From Microbacterium sp. M28 (GTDB lineage: Bacteria > Actinomycetota > Actinomycetes > Actinomycetales > Microbacteriaceae), in contig NZ_CP107546.1 in assembly GCF_025836995.1 (NCBI RefSeq), positions 1,736,001 to 1,800,000 of the forward strand: a stretch of 64,000 nt of DNA, read 5' to 3'. Positions 16,563 through 26,185 of this stretch are shown here, piece after piece. A program made the translations under genes and the position numbers. Numbering within the stretch: position 1 is the stretch's first letter; each line of letters opens with the position of its first letter. A model generated the notes under the pieces. That model was not told the origin of the DNA. It worked only from the letters and a program-made list of their open reading frames with translations, and ran no database searches.

Positions 16563-16836
16563 ACGGCGCGGCGCAGTACGGACACTGCTCGACACGCAGG
16601 TACGTGCCGATCGCGAGGGTGGCCCCGCAGGCACCGCAGAGCACGGCCTGCTCGTCGCGGGCGTCGAGCGGCCACGGGCGGATGGCGTGGTCGGCGACCT
16701 CATCGTGGCAGTGCAGGCACGGGTACCATCCGCCGCAGCAGGCGAAGCGGATCGCGACGATGTCGAGGGGGCCGCGGTAGTGCACGCAGCGCGTCTGCGC
16801 GTCGACGACGGCACCGAGCACCACCGGTCGGGTCAC
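16516..16836 (-). CDS. CHY-type zinc finger protein
   Basis: A 106-residue protein rich in Cys and His pairs: CVHYRG near the start, then FACCGGWYPCLHCHDE, then LCGACGATL and EQCPYCAAPFNPGC, the pattern of the CHY zinc-finger family (several zinc ions per domain). In bacteria the family is poorly understood; in eukaryotes CHY domains occur in RING-type ligases. The GTG at 16836 overlaps the MFS transporter stop by 4 bp, making it the last gene of the long suf-malY-MFS unit. Its 3' end overlaps the convergent acyltransferase gene by 47 bp. Confidence 0.87.
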   Translation of the reverse strand: MTRPVVLGAVVDAQTRCVHYRGPLDIVAIRFACCGGWYPCLHCHDEVADHAIRPWPLDARDEQAVLCGACGATLAIGTYLRVEQCPYCAAPFNPGCALHHCVYFRM

Positions 16837-18209
16837 GGCTGCTCCGCGGCATGCCCGAGGCGGAATCCGGGGATGGCGCTGAGCACCACGAGCACGATGG
16901 CGAACACGAAGACGATCCAGAACGCGTCCGCACCACCGCCCAGCGTCGCCACGCCGAGGCCGGCGAGTGCGATCACGACCGCCGAGCCGCCGGCGTCCGA
17001 GATCGACAGTGCCGAGGAGTTGAAGCCCTGGTTGCCCGCGTCGGAGTACGCCAGCGTCAGCACGGTCAGGCGAGGGTACAGCAGGCCCATCCCTCCCCCG
17101 CCGAACGCCCAGCCGATCACCACGATGATCGGTGAGAGGCCGAGCACCGCCGTCGCCAGCACGACCACGAGCGCGACGAGGATCAGCCCGAGGCTGATGG
17201 CCGTGATCCTGGTGTTGCCGAGCCGATCGCCGTACCGCCCCTGCAGGGCGGACGCTCCGGCCCAGGCGAACGCCGCGAACGTCAGGGCGATGCCGGCGAG
17301 CGTCGCGGAGAACCCGAACCGCTCCATGAGCAGGTACGGGATATACGCCTCCGCGGCGAAGAATGCACCGGCGACGACGCCCCGCAGGAGCACCACGCTC
17401 GCGAGGCCGCGCTTCGCTCGCAGCGTTCCCGGTGGGACGAGCGGACGGATCGCGAACCCGATCACGACGACGGCGACCAGTGCCGCCGGCCATCCGACCG
17501 ACGGCGGCGCATCCGCCGAGAACGCGACGACGACTGCCGCCACGGCCACCAGGACCGACAGCGCCAGCCGGACCGCGACGACGCTCCGCCGGAACGGCTC
17601 GCCGCCGCCCAGTTCGACGCCGCGCAGCCGGAACGCGATCATCGCGAAGGCGCCGGCGGTGAGCACGGCGACCCCGAGGAACGCCCAGCGCCAGTCCAGG
17701 TAGTCGGCGATCGCGCCGGCCAGGAACGGCCCGATCATCGACGGCACGACCCAGGCCGCGGCGAAGGCGGCGAAGACGCGTCCGTGCAGATGCGCGGGAT
17801 ACAGCCGCGCGACCACCACGTACAACGCAACGGTCTGCCCACCGGCACCGAGGCCCTGGATGAGCCGCCCGATCAGGAACTGGTGCATCGTCACGGCGGC
17901 CCCGGAGACGACGAGCCCGACGAGGAACAGCGCGACGGAGACGTAGAGCGCGCCGCGCGGACCTTTGGCATCGGAGGCCGCACCACTGGCGACCATGCCG
18001 ATCACGCTGGTCGCCAGGGTGCCGGCGAACGCGACGGCGTACAACGACTCGCCGTCGAGGGCAGCACTGACGACGGGCATGACGGTCGTGACCGCCAGCG
18101 CCTCGATCGCCGCCAGGAAGATGAGTGCGACGGCGCCGAGGGTCACCCAGCGGCGATGCCGATCCCAGATGGACGCCTCCACGTCCGCAGCTGCCTCCGG
18201 ACCGCTCAT
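16833..18209 (-). CDS. MFS transporter
   Basis: A 458-residue major facilitator with 12 to 14 hydrophobic segments. Family motifs include ASDAKGPRGALYVSVAL (motif A region between helices 2 and 3) and FLIGRLIQGLGAGGQTVALY (helix 4). It resembles drug/proton antiporters, but the substrate cannot be told. ATG 18209 was chosen because it overlaps the stop of the upstream aminotransferase gene by 4 bp and the protein there begins with an acidic cytoplasmic tail; the open frame extends further upstream without coding character. Confidence 0.9.
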   Translation of the reverse strand: MSGPEAAADVEASIWDRHRRWVTLGAVALIFLAAIEALAVTTVMPVVSAALDGESLYAVAFAGTLATSVIGMVASGAASDAKGPRGALYVSVALFLVGLVVSGAAVTMHQFLIGRLIQGLGAGGQTVALYVVVARLYPAHLHGRVFAAFAAAWVVPSMIGPFLAGAIADYLDWRWAFLGVAVLTAGAFAMIAFRLRGVELGGGEPFRRSVVAVRLALSVLVAVAAVVVAFSADAPPSVGWPAALVAVVVIGFAIRPLVPPGTLRAKRGLASVVLLRGVVAGAFFAAEAYIPYLLMERFGFSATLAGIALTFAAFAWAGASALQGRYGDRLGNTRITAISLGLILVALVVVLATAVLGLSPIIVVIGWAFGGGGMGLLYPRLTVLTLAYSDAGNQGFNSSALSISDAGGSAVVIALAGLGVATLGGGADAFWIVFVFAIVLVVLSAIPGFRLGHAAEQP

Positions 18210-19354
18210 GTCAGCGCCGCGATCCGTTCGATCGCCTCGGTGAGTATCTCGGGACCGGTGCCGAAGTTCAGCCGCACATACCCGGCCCCCTCTGCGCCGA
18301 AGGCCGGTCCGAAGTGCAGCGCCACCTTGGCCTCGCGCAGGATCCGACGGGAGGGGTTCTCGCCCCAGCCGAGGTCGGTAAGATCGATCCACGCCAGGTA
18401 CCCGGCATCCGGGATCCGATAGCGGGCTCGGGGAAGACGATCGGCGAGCAGATCAGCCAGCAGCCGCCGGTTCTGATCGAGTGTGACCAGGAGGCCGTCG
18501 AGCCAGTCATCGCTGGCCGGGGAGAACGCCGCCACCGCGGCGAGCAGGCCGAACTGCCCGGTGCGCCACTCGACCTCGACGGGCAGAGTCCGTATCACGC
18601 GCGTCGTCGGATCGGATGCCGTGACCATCAGCGCGCACTTGAGGCCCGCGAGGTTGAACGCCTTGCTCGCGCTGACCACGGCGTAGCCGATCTGCCGCGC
18701 GGCGTCCGACACCGACAGCAACGGCGTGAACCCGGTGCCGGGCTGCGCCAGCGGCGCGTGGATCTCGTCGGACACGATCGCGGCGCCGTGTTCCGCGGCC
18801 AGCTCCGCGAGGGCGGCGAGCGAGGCGGCACTGTGCACGGTTCCGGTCGGATTGTGCGGATTGCAGAGCAGGATCGCGCGTGCACCGGCGACCAGAGCAT
18901 CCCGGATGCCGTCGAAATCGAGTTCCCAGGCGGAGCCCGTGTCCTTCAGCGGAACGCGTTCGACGATGGCGCCCGCCTCGGTCACCAGCTCGTAGAAGGG
19001 CGGATACACCGGCGGATTCACGATCACGCGGTCGCCGGGGGAAGTCACCCGTCTCAGGATCTCGACGATCCCCATGCTGACATCAGCGGTCGGCCGCATC
19101 CGCGATGGGTCGGGGGCCCACCCGAAGCGCCGCGATGCGAAACCCGCGAACGCGTCGGGCAGCGGGGTGTGCGAGGCGATGTAGCCGGTGTCTCCGATGG
19201 CCACCGCGCGCTCGAGAGCGCGCGTGATCTCCGGCGCCAGCGGGAAGTCCGTCTCCGCCACGAACAGCGGCAGGACGTCTGCGGGGTACTCCCGCCACTT
19301 CTCGCTGGAGCGCTCGCGCAGCTGTTCCAGGGAGAGCGCGGTCACCCGCACCAT
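18206..19354 (-). CDS. MalY/PatB-type PLP enzyme (putative cystathionine beta-lyase / C-S lyase)
   Basis: A 382-residue fold-type I PLP enzyme. The N-terminal RSSEKWREYPADVLPLFVAE, the NPHNPTG cofactor motif, IVSDEIHAPL and the Schiff-base lysine in SASKAFNLAGLK place it in the MalY/PatB group. Members cleave C-S bonds in cystathionine, cysteine or cysteine conjugates, releasing a thiol or sulfide. Its start lies 1 bp after the sufT stop, so it is transcribed with the Fe-S assembly genes, at the place where a sufS gene might be expected. Its stop overlaps the MFS gene start. Confidence 0.9.
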   Translation of the reverse strand: MVRVTALSLEQLRERSSEKWREYPADVLPLFVAETDFPLAPEITRALERAVAIGDTGYIASHTPLPDAFAGFASRRFGWAPDPSRMRPTADVSMGIVEILRRVTSPGDRVIVNPPVYPPFYELVTEAGAIVERVPLKDTGSAWELDFDGIRDALVAGARAILLCNPHNPTGTVHSAASLAALAELAAEHGAAIVSDEIHAPLAQPGTGFTPLLSVSDAARQIGYAVVSASKAFNLAGLKCALMVTASDPTTRVIRTLPVEVEWRTGQFGLLAAVAAFSPASDDWLDGLLVTLDQNRRLLADLLADRLPRARYRIPDAGYLAWIDLTDLGWGENPSRRILREAKVALHFGPAFGAEGAGYVRLNFGTGPEILTEAIERIAALT

Positions 19355-19355
19355 G

Positions 19356-19685
19356 TCAGATGGCGAAGCCGAGGGCGCGCATCATGTCGCGGCCGTCGTC
19401 CGTGATCCGCTCCGGGCCCCACGGCGGCATCCAGACCCAGTTGATGCGGAACCGTTCGACGACGTCGTCCAGCGCCTGCGCGGTCTGCTCTTCGAGCACA
19501 TCGGTCAGCGGGCAGCCGGCGCTGGTGAGCGTCATGTGGATCACGAGAGCATCGTTCTCGTCATCCCAGGCGAGATCGTAGATCAGGCCCAGGTCGACGA
19601 CGTTGATCCCGAGCTCGGGGTCCATGACGTCCTTGAGAGCCTCGGTGACCTCGTCGTACTTCTCTGGGGCAAGCGTCGCGGTCAT
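19356..19685 (-). CDS. sufT: SUF-linked metal-sulfur cluster assembly protein (DUF59 / SufT-PaaD family)
   Basis: A 109-residue MIP18/DUF59 protein. The family motif MDPELGINVVDLGLIYDL is near the N-terminus, and the conserved Cys is in TSAGCPLTDVLEEQ. Relatives take part in maturing Fe-S proteins. It follows sufC by 9 bp and precedes the MalY-like gene by 1 bp. The domain is complete, and there is no fused C-terminal extension. Confidence 0.92.
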   Translation of the reverse strand: MTATLAPEKYDEVTEALKDVMDPELGINVVDLGLIYDLAWDDENDALVIHMTLTSAGCPLTDVLEEQTAQALDDVVERFRINWVWMPPWGPERITDDGRDMMRALGFAI

Positions 19686-19694
19686 GCCCTCAGC

Positions 19695-20465
19695 CTACGC
19701 CTCGATGGGTGCCGCGGGGTCGAGGAAGCGGTCGTAGCCCTCGTCCTCGAGACGGTCGGCGAGCTCTGGGCCACCCTCTTCGACGATCTTGCCGGCGACG
19801 ACCACATGCACGTAATCCGGGCGGATGTAGCGGAGGATGCGGGTGTAGTGCGTGATCAGCAGCACGCCCAGGCCCGTGGACTCCTTGGCGCGGTTGACGC
19901 CCTCGGAGACGATCTTGAGCGCGTCGACGTCCAGACCGGAGTCGGTCTCGTCGAGCACGGCGAACTTGGGCTTGAGGACCTCGAGCTGCAGGATCTCGTG
20001 ACGCTTCTTCTCGCCACCGGAGAAACCCTCGTTGACGTTGCGCTGCGCGAACTTCGGGTCCATGCGCAGGTTGCCCATCGCGGCCTTGACGTCCTTGGTC
20101 CAGGAGCGGATCGACGGCGCCTCGCCGTCCAGCGCGGTCTTGGCCGTGCGAAGGAAGTTGGTGACCGTCACGCCGGGGATCTCCACCGGGTACTGCATGG
20201 CGAGGAAGAGGCCGGCGCGCGCACGCTCGTCGACGCTCATGGCCAGGACGTCCTGGTCGTCGAAGGTGATGGAGCCAGAGGTCACCGTGTACTTCGGGTG
20301 GCCGGCGATCGTGTACGCCAGCGTGGACTTGCCGGAGCCGTTGGGCCCCATGATCGCGTGGGTCTCGCCCGTGCGCATCGTGAGCGTGATGCCGTTGAGG
20401 ATCGGGGTGGTCCCGGCATCGGTCTCGACCGTCACGTGCAGGTCGCGGATCTCGAGAACAGACAT
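19695..20465 (-). CDS. sufC: Fe-S cluster assembly ATPase SufC
   Basis: The 256-residue ATPase of the SufBCD scaffold. Walker A is GPNGSGKST, the signature region FSGGEKKRHEILQL, Walker B FAVLDETDSGLD and the H-loop ITHYTRILRYI, all typical of SufC, including the Glu-Thr after the Walker B Asp. It abuts the Rieske gene stop with no gap. It acts in the cytoplasm with SufB and SufD. Confidence 0.97.
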   Translation of the reverse strand: MSVLEIRDLHVTVETDAGTTPILNGITLTMRTGETHAIMGPNGSGKSTLAYTIAGHPKYTVTSGSITFDDQDVLAMSVDERARAGLFLAMQYPVEIPGVTVTNFLRTAKTALDGEAPSIRSWTKDVKAAMGNLRMDPKFAQRNVNEGFSGGEKKRHEILQLEVLKPKFAVLDETDSGLDVDALKIVSEGVNRAKESTGLGVLLITHYTRILRYIRPDYVHVVVAGKIVEEGGPELADRLEDEGYDRFLDPAAPIEA

Positions 20466-20792
20466 TCAGACTTCCTTAATGACAGTGGGGTCGATGAGCA
20501 CGTCGTCGCCGTCGATCTCGACGACGTAGACCGGAACGGGCTCGAAGGCGGGGAGATTGAGCGGCTTGCCGGTGCACAGCGAGAACGCGGAGCCGTGGGC
20601 CCAGCACTCCAGCGTGTCGCCCTCGACGAAGCCCTCGGACAGCGAGATGTCGCCGTGCGTACAGGTGTCGCCGATGGCATGCACCGTGCCCTCCGAGTCC
20701 AGGACGATCGCGATCGGCACGCCGTCCAGTTCGACGCGCCTCGGGGCGTCCGGCTCGAGTTCGCTCAGACCGCACGCACGCTGCGCGCTCAT
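20466..20792 (-). CDS. Rieske [2Fe-2S] ferredoxin-like protein of the SUF operon
   Basis: A 108-residue soluble Rieske protein. The cluster ligands are seen as Cys-x-His in DTCTHGDISLSEG and Cys-x2-His in ECWAHGSAF. Such proteins are annotated as ferredoxin subunits of non-heme iron oxygenases, but in actinobacterial SUF operons one is regularly placed between sufD and sufC. It may carry electrons for cluster assembly; that role is inferred from position. Its ATG overlaps the sufD stop by 4 bp; the long open frame upstream is a shadow of sufD. Confidence 0.93.
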   Translation of the reverse strand: MSAQRACGLSELEPDAPRRVELDGVPIAIVLDSEGTVHAIGDTCTHGDISLSEGFVEGDTLECWAHGSAFSLCTGKPLNLPAFEPVPVYVVEIDGDDVLIDPTVIKEV

Positions 20793-21994
20793 GCGTTCAC
20801 CGCCGCGAGCTCGGCCTCGACGGCCACGAGCAGCTCCGCCTCCAGGGCGGGGATGCCGAGGCGCTGGACGATGTCGCTGAGGAAGCCGAGCACGACGAGC
20901 CGCCGCGCCTCCTCCTCGGTGATCCCCCGCGCCTGCAGGTAGAACAGCTGCTCGTCGTCGAAGCGACCCGTCGCGCTCGCGTGGCCGGCGCCGAGGATGT
21001 CGCCGGTCTGGATCTCGAGGTTCGGGATCGAGTCGGCGCGGGCGCCCTCGGTGAGCACCAGGTTGCGGTTGGCCTCGTAGGAGTCGGTCCCGGTGGCATC
21101 CGGTCCGATGAGCACGTCGCCGATCCACACGCTGTGCGCACTCTCGCCCTGCAGCGCGCCCTTGTAGAGCACGTCGCCGGCGGTGTGCGCGCCCTTGTGA
21201 TGCAGGTACACCTGGCTTTCGAAGTGCTGCCCGGCGTCCGCATAGGAGAGACCGTACATCCGGCCCTCAGAGCCGTTGCCGCTCAGCTCGAGGTTCGGGT
21301 TCACTCGGACGACGCCGCCGCCGAAGGTGACGACGAAGTGCTTGAGCTGCGCATCGGCGTCCACACGAGCCTGGTGGGATGCCGCGTGCACCGCGTCGTC
21401 CTCCCACTGCTGCACCGTGATGACCGAAAGGCGGGAACCCGCCCTGGCGATGATCTCGACGTTCTGCGCGTACTGCGCCGAACCGGAGTGGCGCAGCACG
21501 ACGGTGGCAGAGCTGTGCTCGAGCGCCTCGATCACGATGTGCGCGTCGGCGCGGCGCTCGGCGCCCTGACCGGTGATCGAGATGACCACAGGCTCCGCGA
21601 CCTCCTGCTCGCGCGGGATCCGCACGTGCAGGCCCTCGGCCGAGCCCTGCCACGCGATGGCCGAGACGACGTCCTCCGGGGTGAAGAACTCCCCGCGCGG
21701 TGCGGTGCCCGCCGCCAACGGGGTCGAGATGAACTCGGCACCGCTGAGGGTCTCGTAGGTGACGCCGTCGTTCTGCGCCGCCACCGCGAACAGCGGCTTC
21801 AGACGCGCGGTCGGCGTGTGCTTCCAGTTGACCTCGCGGCCGCTGGGGATGCCGAAGTCGTCGGGTTCGAATGACCGCGGTCGCTCCGAGCGGGTCTGGA
21901 CCGGGACGAATCCGGCGTCCGCGACCTGTGCGGCGGGGTCGATGTGCGCGTTCGTGTCCTGCGCCTCAGCGGGCGCTGTCGCCTGGGCCGCCAT
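20789..21994 (-). CDS. sufD: Fe-S cluster assembly protein SufD
   Basis: The 401-residue partner of SufB in the SufBC2D scaffold. The beta-helix core is recognisable in the C-terminal part, with QVYLHHKGAHTAGDVLYKGA and TDSYEANRNLVLTEGARADS, then EEQL-type LQARGITEEEARRLVVLGFL. The N-terminal 130 residues are less conserved, as usual. The start is directly adjacent to the sufB stop, so the two are translated together. Confidence 0.96.
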   Translation of the reverse strand: MAAQATAPAEAQDTNAHIDPAAQVADAGFVPVQTRSERPRSFEPDDFGIPSGREVNWKHTPTARLKPLFAVAAQNDGVTYETLSGAEFISTPLAAGTAPRGEFFTPEDVVSAIAWQGSAEGLHVRIPREQEVAEPVVISITGQGAERRADAHIVIEALEHSSATVVLRHSGSAQYAQNVEIIARAGSRLSVITVQQWEDDAVHAASHQARVDADAQLKHFVVTFGGGVVRVNPNLELSGNGSEGRMYGLSYADAGQHFESQVYLHHKGAHTAGDVLYKGALQGESAHSVWIGDVLIGPDATGTDSYEANRNLVLTEGARADSIPNLEIQTGDILGAGHASATGRFDDEQLFYLQARGITEEEARRLVVLGFLSDIVQRLGIPALEAELLVAVEAELAAVNA

Positions 21995-23413
21995 TCAGCC
22001 GACCGATCCTTCCATGCCCATCTCGATGAGCTTGTTGAGTTCCATCGCGTACTCCATCGGCAGCTCGCGCGCGATCGGCTCGATGAAGCCGCGCACGATC
22101 ATCGCCATCGCCTCGTCCTCCGGCATGCCGCGGGACTGCAGGTAGAACAGCTGCTCCTCGCTGACCTTGGAGACCGTGGCCTCGTGGCCGAGCTGCACGT
22201 CGTCCACGCGGATGTCGATCGCGGGGTACGTGTCGGAGCGGGACTTGGTGTCCACGAGCAGTGCGTCGCAGCGCACCGTGTTCGCGGAGTGGTGCGCGTT
22301 CGCGTCGACGCGGACTTCGCCGCGATAACCGGCGCGGCCGCCGCCGCGGGCGATCGACTTGGAGACGATCGAGGACTGCGTGTACGGCGCCATGTGGATC
22401 ATCTTCGCGCCGGCATCCTGGTGCTGGCCGGGGCCGGCGAAGGCGACGGAGAGCGTCTCGCCCTTGGCGTGCTCGCCCATCAGGTAGATGGACGGGTACT
22501 TCATCGTCACCTTGGAGCCGATGTTGCCGTCGACCCACTCCATCGTCGCGCCCTCGTGGGCCACGGCACGCTTGGTGACGAGGTTGTAGACGTTGTTCGA
22601 CCAGTTCTGGATCGTCGTGTAACGGACGCGGGCGTTCTTCTTCACGATGATCTCGACGACCGCCGAGTGCAGCGAGTCCGACTTGTAGATCGGCGCCGTG
22701 CAACCCTCGATGTAGTGGACGTAGCTGTCCTCGTCGGCGATGATCAGGGTCCGCTCGAACTGACCCATGTTCTCGGTGTTGATGCGGAAGTAGGCCTGCA
22801 GCGGGATCTCCACGTGCACGCCCTTGGGGACGTACACGAACGATCCGCCTGACCAGACGGCCGTGTTCAGAGCCGCGAACTTGTTGTCACCGGCCGGGAT
22901 GACGGTGCCGAAGTACTCCTCGAAGAACTCGGGGTGCTCGCGCAGCGCCGTGTCGGTGTCCATGAAGATGACGCCCTGCTCCTCCAGGTCCTCGCGGATC
23001 TGGTGGTAGACGACCTCGGATTCGTACTGCGCCGCGACGCCGGCGACCAGGCGCTGGCGCTCGGCCTCGGGGATCCCGAGGCGCTCGTACGTCTCGCGGA
23101 TCTCGGCCGGGAGGTCCTCCCAGGTCTGCGCCTGCTTCTCGGTGGAGCGGACGAAGTACTTGATGTTGTCGAAGTCGATGTCGCTGAGGTCGGCGCCCCA
23201 GGTCGGCATCGGCTTGCGCCCGAAGAGCTGATACCCCTTGAGACGGGTCTTCAGCATCCATTCGGGTTCGCTCTTGAGAGCCGAGATCCCGCGGACCACC
23301 TCTTCGGAGATACCGCGCTTGGCCACGGCACCGGCGGCGTCCTCATCGTGCCAGCCGAATTCGTACACCCCCAGGCCATCCAGCTCCGGGCGGTCGATCA
23401 GCACATCCGACAT
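21995..23413 (-). CDS. sufB: Fe-S cluster assembly protein SufB
   Basis: The 472-residue scaffold subunit on which Fe-S clusters are built. Conserved features include [50 protein letters not shown] (with a conserved Cys) and [20 protein letters not shown]. No intein is present; the length is that of an uninterrupted SufB. The ATG at 23413 has AAGGAGAG about 8 nt upstream; the longer frame upstream is non-coding. It is the first gene of the unit, and no SufR-like repressor precedes it here: the next gene upstream is the divergent ctaA. Confidence 0.97.
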   Translation of the reverse strand: MSDVLIDRPELDGLGVYEFGWHDEDAAGAVAKRGISEEVVRGISALKSEPEWMLKTRLKGYQLFGRKPMPTWGADLSDIDFDNIKYFVRSTEKQAQTWEDLPAEIRETYERLGIPEAERQRLVAGVAAQYESEVVYHQIREDLEEQGVIFMDTDTALREHPEFFEEYFGTVIPAGDNKFAALNTAVWSGGSFVYVPKGVHVEIPLQAYFRINTENMGQFERTLIIADEDSYVHYIEGCTAPIYKSDSLHSAVVEIIVKKNARVRYTTIQNWSNNVYNLVTKRAVAHEGATMEWVDGNIGSKVTMKYPSIYLMGEHAKGETLSVAFAGPGQHQDAGAKMIHMAPYTQSSIVSKSIARGGGRAGYRGEVRVDANAHHSANTVRCDALLVDTKSRSDTYPAIDIRVDDVQLGHEATVSKVSEEQLFYLQSRGMPEDEAMAMIVRGFIEPIARELPMEYAMELNKLIEMGMEGSVG

Positions 23414-23643
23414 CTCACACTCTCCTTGTCGGGCCCTGGCGGTGTCATCCGCTCCGGCATGCCGTAGCCCCGTCGAGTGACCGGGGGTTGGATGCCGCTG
23501 CGGGGCCCTCATCACGACGCGTTCATCGCGCCTAAACTGTTGGTGATGCATCTCGCGCGGTATGCGCGCATCGCAACAATCCGATTCTACAGGTTCCCCC
23601 TGTCCTCCGGGCCGCCGGTGACAGAGCGCGAGCCGGAGGCACC
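23414..23643. promoter_or_regulatory. Divergent sufB/ctaA intergenic region
   Basis: This 230-bp gap holds the ribosome binding sites of both genes (AAGGAGAG for sufB; GGAGG for ctaA at 23634-23638) and presumably both promoters. I found no coding frame with actinobacterial codon use, no RNA gene, and no convincing palindrome for a SufR-like repressor. Confidence 0.5.
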
Positions 23644-24729
23644 ATGCTCACGAGTTCCGCCACGCCGTCCGCCGACACCCGGATCGTGATCGGCAGGCCG
23701 CTGCGCGTGCTCGCCTGGCTCTCGTTCCTGGCCGAGGTCATCATCATCGGCACCGGCGGCGCCGTGCGGCTGACCGGCTCGGGCCTCGGATGCTCGGAAT
23801 GGCCGCTGTGCACCCCCGAATCCCTCGTGCCGCTGCCGGAACAGGGCATCCACGGCATCATCGAGTTCGGCAACCGGACCATGACCGGCGTGGTGGGTCT
23901 GCTCGCGCTGGCCGTGCTCCTGCTCACTCTCGCGGCGATCGGCGGCGCGGCGCTCGTCAAGCGCGCACTCTGGTTCGCGGGCGGAGGCATCGTCGCTGCC
24001 GTCATCGCTTTCGCCGTGACAGCGCCGTTCGGACTGCCGGCGTTCGGATTCTTCTCGGGCGCGTTGCTGATCGCGGTGGTCATCGCGATGTTCGACTCGC
24101 TGCGCCGCACCACGCGACGACGTGACCTGGTGACGCTCGCGTGGGTCGTGCTGGCCGGGGTCATGGCTCAGGCCGTCGTCGGCGGACTCGCCGTCGTGAC
24201 CGACCTGAACGCCTTCGTCGTCGGCTTCCACTACGTCTCCTCTCTCCTGCTGGTCTGCGTCACCGCGGCCTACCTCGTCCGCCTGTATGCGGCCCCCGGA
24301 CCACGGACGCTCGCGGTGCCCCGGCCGTTCGCGGTCGTCACGCACGTCACGGGGCTCGCGCTGGCGGCGACGATCTTCTTCGGCGTCCTGACGACGGGAT
24401 CCGGCCCGCACTCGGGCGATGCGAGCATCATCCGCACCGGCTTCGACGCGACCGTCCTCGCGCACGTGCACTCCTGGCCGGGGTACATCCTCGCCGCGCT
24501 CGTCGTGGTGCTCACCGCGTGGGCGTGGCTGCGCAGGCTCCCCGTCCGCGGCTGGCTGCTCGTGCTCGCCGGCGCGATCGTCGTGCAGATCGCCGTCGGC
24601 GTGTGGCAGGCGCGGGACGGGCTTCCCGAGATCCTCGTGGGCATCCACATGGTGCTGGCGTCGCTCTCCGCCGCGGCCTACACCGTCGTCGTGCTGAACC
24701 TCAAGCGTCCCGTCGCCGACGCGGCCTGA
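23644..24729 (+). CDS. ctaA: Heme A synthase (COX15/CtaA family)
   Basis: Oxidises the C8 methyl of heme O to make heme A for aa3-type cytochrome oxidase. The 361-residue protein has eight hydrophobic segments in two four-helix halves, with paired histidines in [31 protein letters not shown] and [29 protein letters not shown] near the N-terminus is a family signature. It is divergent from sufB; the partner enzyme ctaB lies 536 bp downstream on the other strand, and SURF1 is 16 kb away. Confidence 0.95.
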   Translation: MLTSSATPSADTRIVIGRPLRVLAWLSFLAEVIIIGTGGAVRLTGSGLGCSEWPLCTPESLVPLPEQGIHGIIEFGNRTMTGVVGLLALAVLLLTLAAIGGAALVKRALWFAGGGIVAAVIAFAVTAPFGLPAFGFFSGALLIAVVIAMFDSLRRTTRRRDLVTLAWVVLAGVMAQAVVGGLAVVTDLNAFVVGFHYVSSLLLVCVTAAYLVRLYAAPGPRTLAVPRPFAVVTHVTGLALAATIFFGVLTTGSGPHSGDASIIRTGFDATVLAHVHSWPGYILAALVVVLTAWAWLRRLPVRGWLLVLAGAIVVQIAVGVWQARDGLPEILVGIHMVLASLSAAAYTVVVLNLKRPVADAA

Positions 24730-24800
24730 GCGCCGGACGCACACCTGGCTCATAGCGGGGACATAACCCGCTCATGGTCGCGTCGCCCACAGTGGCTGAC

Positions 24801-25196
24801 ATGAAGAACACCGCACTCACCCGCAGCATCCCGTACTGGCTTCTGCTGGTGCTCTCCCTCGCCGCACTGGGACTCGGCGCATGGATCACCACGGATCAAA
24901 TCGGGGTGATGACCACGACGCTCCTGGACGGCACGGCCACCGGGGTCGAGGTGTACGCCGGCCAGGCATGGGTCGTCTTCGGCGGCGCGCTCGTCGCAGG
25001 CGGGATCATCGGACTGTTCCTCGCCCTCGCCCTCGCCGCGGCCAAGGCTCTCCTCCCGCGTCCGAGCGTCGAGGTCGTCGAGACCATCGACTGGACCAGC
25101 GCAGACACCGACAGCGAGGACACGGTCGAATCGGCCGTCGACCCTCGTGCGTCGACGGCCGCGGACGTCGACGAGCCGGCGCACGCCACCCGCTGA
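24801..25196 (+). CDS. Small two-helix membrane protein of unknown function
   Basis: A 131-residue protein with two hydrophobic segments (IPYWLLLVLSLAALGLGAWI; WVVFGGALVAGGIIGLFLAL) and an acidic, Asp/Thr-rich tail after them. I recognise no enzymatic motif. Similar small proteins near ctaA occur in related genomes as far as I recall, but no function can be given. ATG 24801 places a short basic stretch before the first helix; an in-frame ATG at 24774 would add nine residues and is equally free of a clear ribosome binding site. It is convergent with ctaB across a long palindrome. Confidence 0.65.
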   Translation: MKNTALTRSIPYWLLLVLSLAALGLGAWITTDQIGVMTTTLLDGTATGVEVYAGQAWVVFGGALVAGGIIGLFLALALAAAKALLPRPSVEVVETIDWTSADTDSEDTVESAVDPRASTAADVDEPAHATR

Positions 25197-25213
25197 TCAC
25201 GGCGATCCGCCGA

Positions 25214-25261
25214 ACACGCAGACGCGCCCGCATCCGATCGGATGCGGGCGCGTCTGCGTGT
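25214..25261. terminator. 48-bp perfect palindrome, probable bidirectional terminator
   Basis: A perfect inverted repeat centred on GATC at 25236-25239. Each arm is 24 bases with no mismatch and is very G+C rich. It fills the gap between the small membrane protein gene and the convergent ctaB, so its hairpin could end transcription from both sides. There is no long T tract, which is common for actinobacterial terminators. Confidence 0.7.
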
Positions 25262-25264
25262 GAG

Positions 25265-26128
25265 TCAGAAGGGCAGCAGCGGATCGACCGCGACGGCGAC
25301 GAAGATCAGTGTGAGGTACGTGATCGACGCGTGGAACACGCGCATCGGACGCGGCTCGGTCCCCCGGACGGCGCGGTTGTAGAGACGGTGCGATTCGTAA
25401 ATGAACCAGCCGCCGAAGACCAGAGCCGACACCGAGTAGACCAGGCCCATGTCCGCGACTGGGATCAGCAGCAGCGAGCACGCGACCGTCGCCCATGCAT
25501 ACAGGATGACCTGCAGGCCGACCTGCGACGCGCGCCGGGTCACGCCGAGCATGGGCACGTCGACGTCGTTGTAGTCGTCCTTGTACTTCATCGACAGCGG
25601 CCAGTAGTGCGGCGGCGTCCACAGGAACACGAGGACGAAGAGGATGAAGGCGGGCCAGTCCAGCGAGCCGGTCACCGCAGACCAGCCGATGAGCACCGGG
25701 AAGCAGCCGGCGATGCCGCCCCAGACGATGTTCTGCTCTGTCCGTCGCTTCAGGATCATCGTGTAGATCACGACGTAGAAGAAGATCGCGACCGCCGACA
25801 GCGTCGCCGCGAGCCAGTTGGTCGTGAGCAGGAGCCACACTGTCGAGACGACCGCGAGGGTCCAGGAGAAGATGAGCGCGCCTCGCGGCGTGACCTCGCC
25901 GGTGACGAGCGGCCGGTTCTCGGTCCGGTGCATGTGTGCGTCGATGTCGCGATCGAGGTACATGTTGAACGCGGCGGCCGAGCCGGCGCTCATCGCGCCG
26001 CCGATCACCGTCGCCAGCACGAGCCAGAGATCGGGGAGGCCGCCCTCTGCCAGGAACATCACCGGGACGGTGGACACGAGCAGAAGCTCGAGGACGCGGG
26101 GCTTCGTGAGGGCGACATACGCCTTCAC
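25265..26128 (-). CDS. ctaB: Protoheme IX farnesyltransferase (heme O synthase)
   Basis: Attaches a farnesyl group to heme B to make heme O, the substrate of CtaA. Both Asp-rich prenyltransferase motifs are present: [20 protein letters not shown] and [13 protein letters not shown]. Seven to nine hydrophobic segments can be counted. The given start is GTG 26128, which leaves 287 residues and only two before the conserved [10 protein letters not shown] region, and it has no ribosome binding site. A strong GGAGGAGGGG at 26186-26195 lies 17 codons upstream, at ideal distance from an in-frame ATC at 26177-26179, so a non-standard start is possible. Confidence 0.94.
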   Translation of the reverse strand: MKAYVALTKPRVLELLLVSTVPVMFLAEGGLPDLWLVLATVIGGAMSAGSAAAFNMYLDRDIDAHMHRTENRPLVTGEVTPRGALIFSWTLAVVSTVWLLLTTNWLAATLSAVAIFFYVVIYTMILKRRTEQNIVWGGIAGCFPVLIGWSAVTGSLDWPAFILFVLVFLWTPPHYWPLSMKYKDDYNDVDVPMLGVTRRASQVGLQVILYAWATVACSLLLIPVADMGLVYSVSALVFGGWFIYESHRLYNRAVRGTEPRPMRVFHASITYLTLIFVAVAVDPLLPF

Positions 26129-26185
26129 CGTGCGTCCGAGCGACCGCTCAGGTGCGACCGACTGCGTGTGCGTCGAGATCTCGAT

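Noticed and set aside
23414..23643. A SufR-type regulator or its operator upstream of sufB.
   Set aside because: No regulator gene is present and I could not find a convincing palindrome in the gap.
25197..25838. A minus-strand 213-codon open frame crossing the long palindrome.
   Set aside because: It overlaps ctaB in another frame and is Arg/His-rich shadow sequence; the ctaB frame holds both Asp-rich prenyltransferase motifs.
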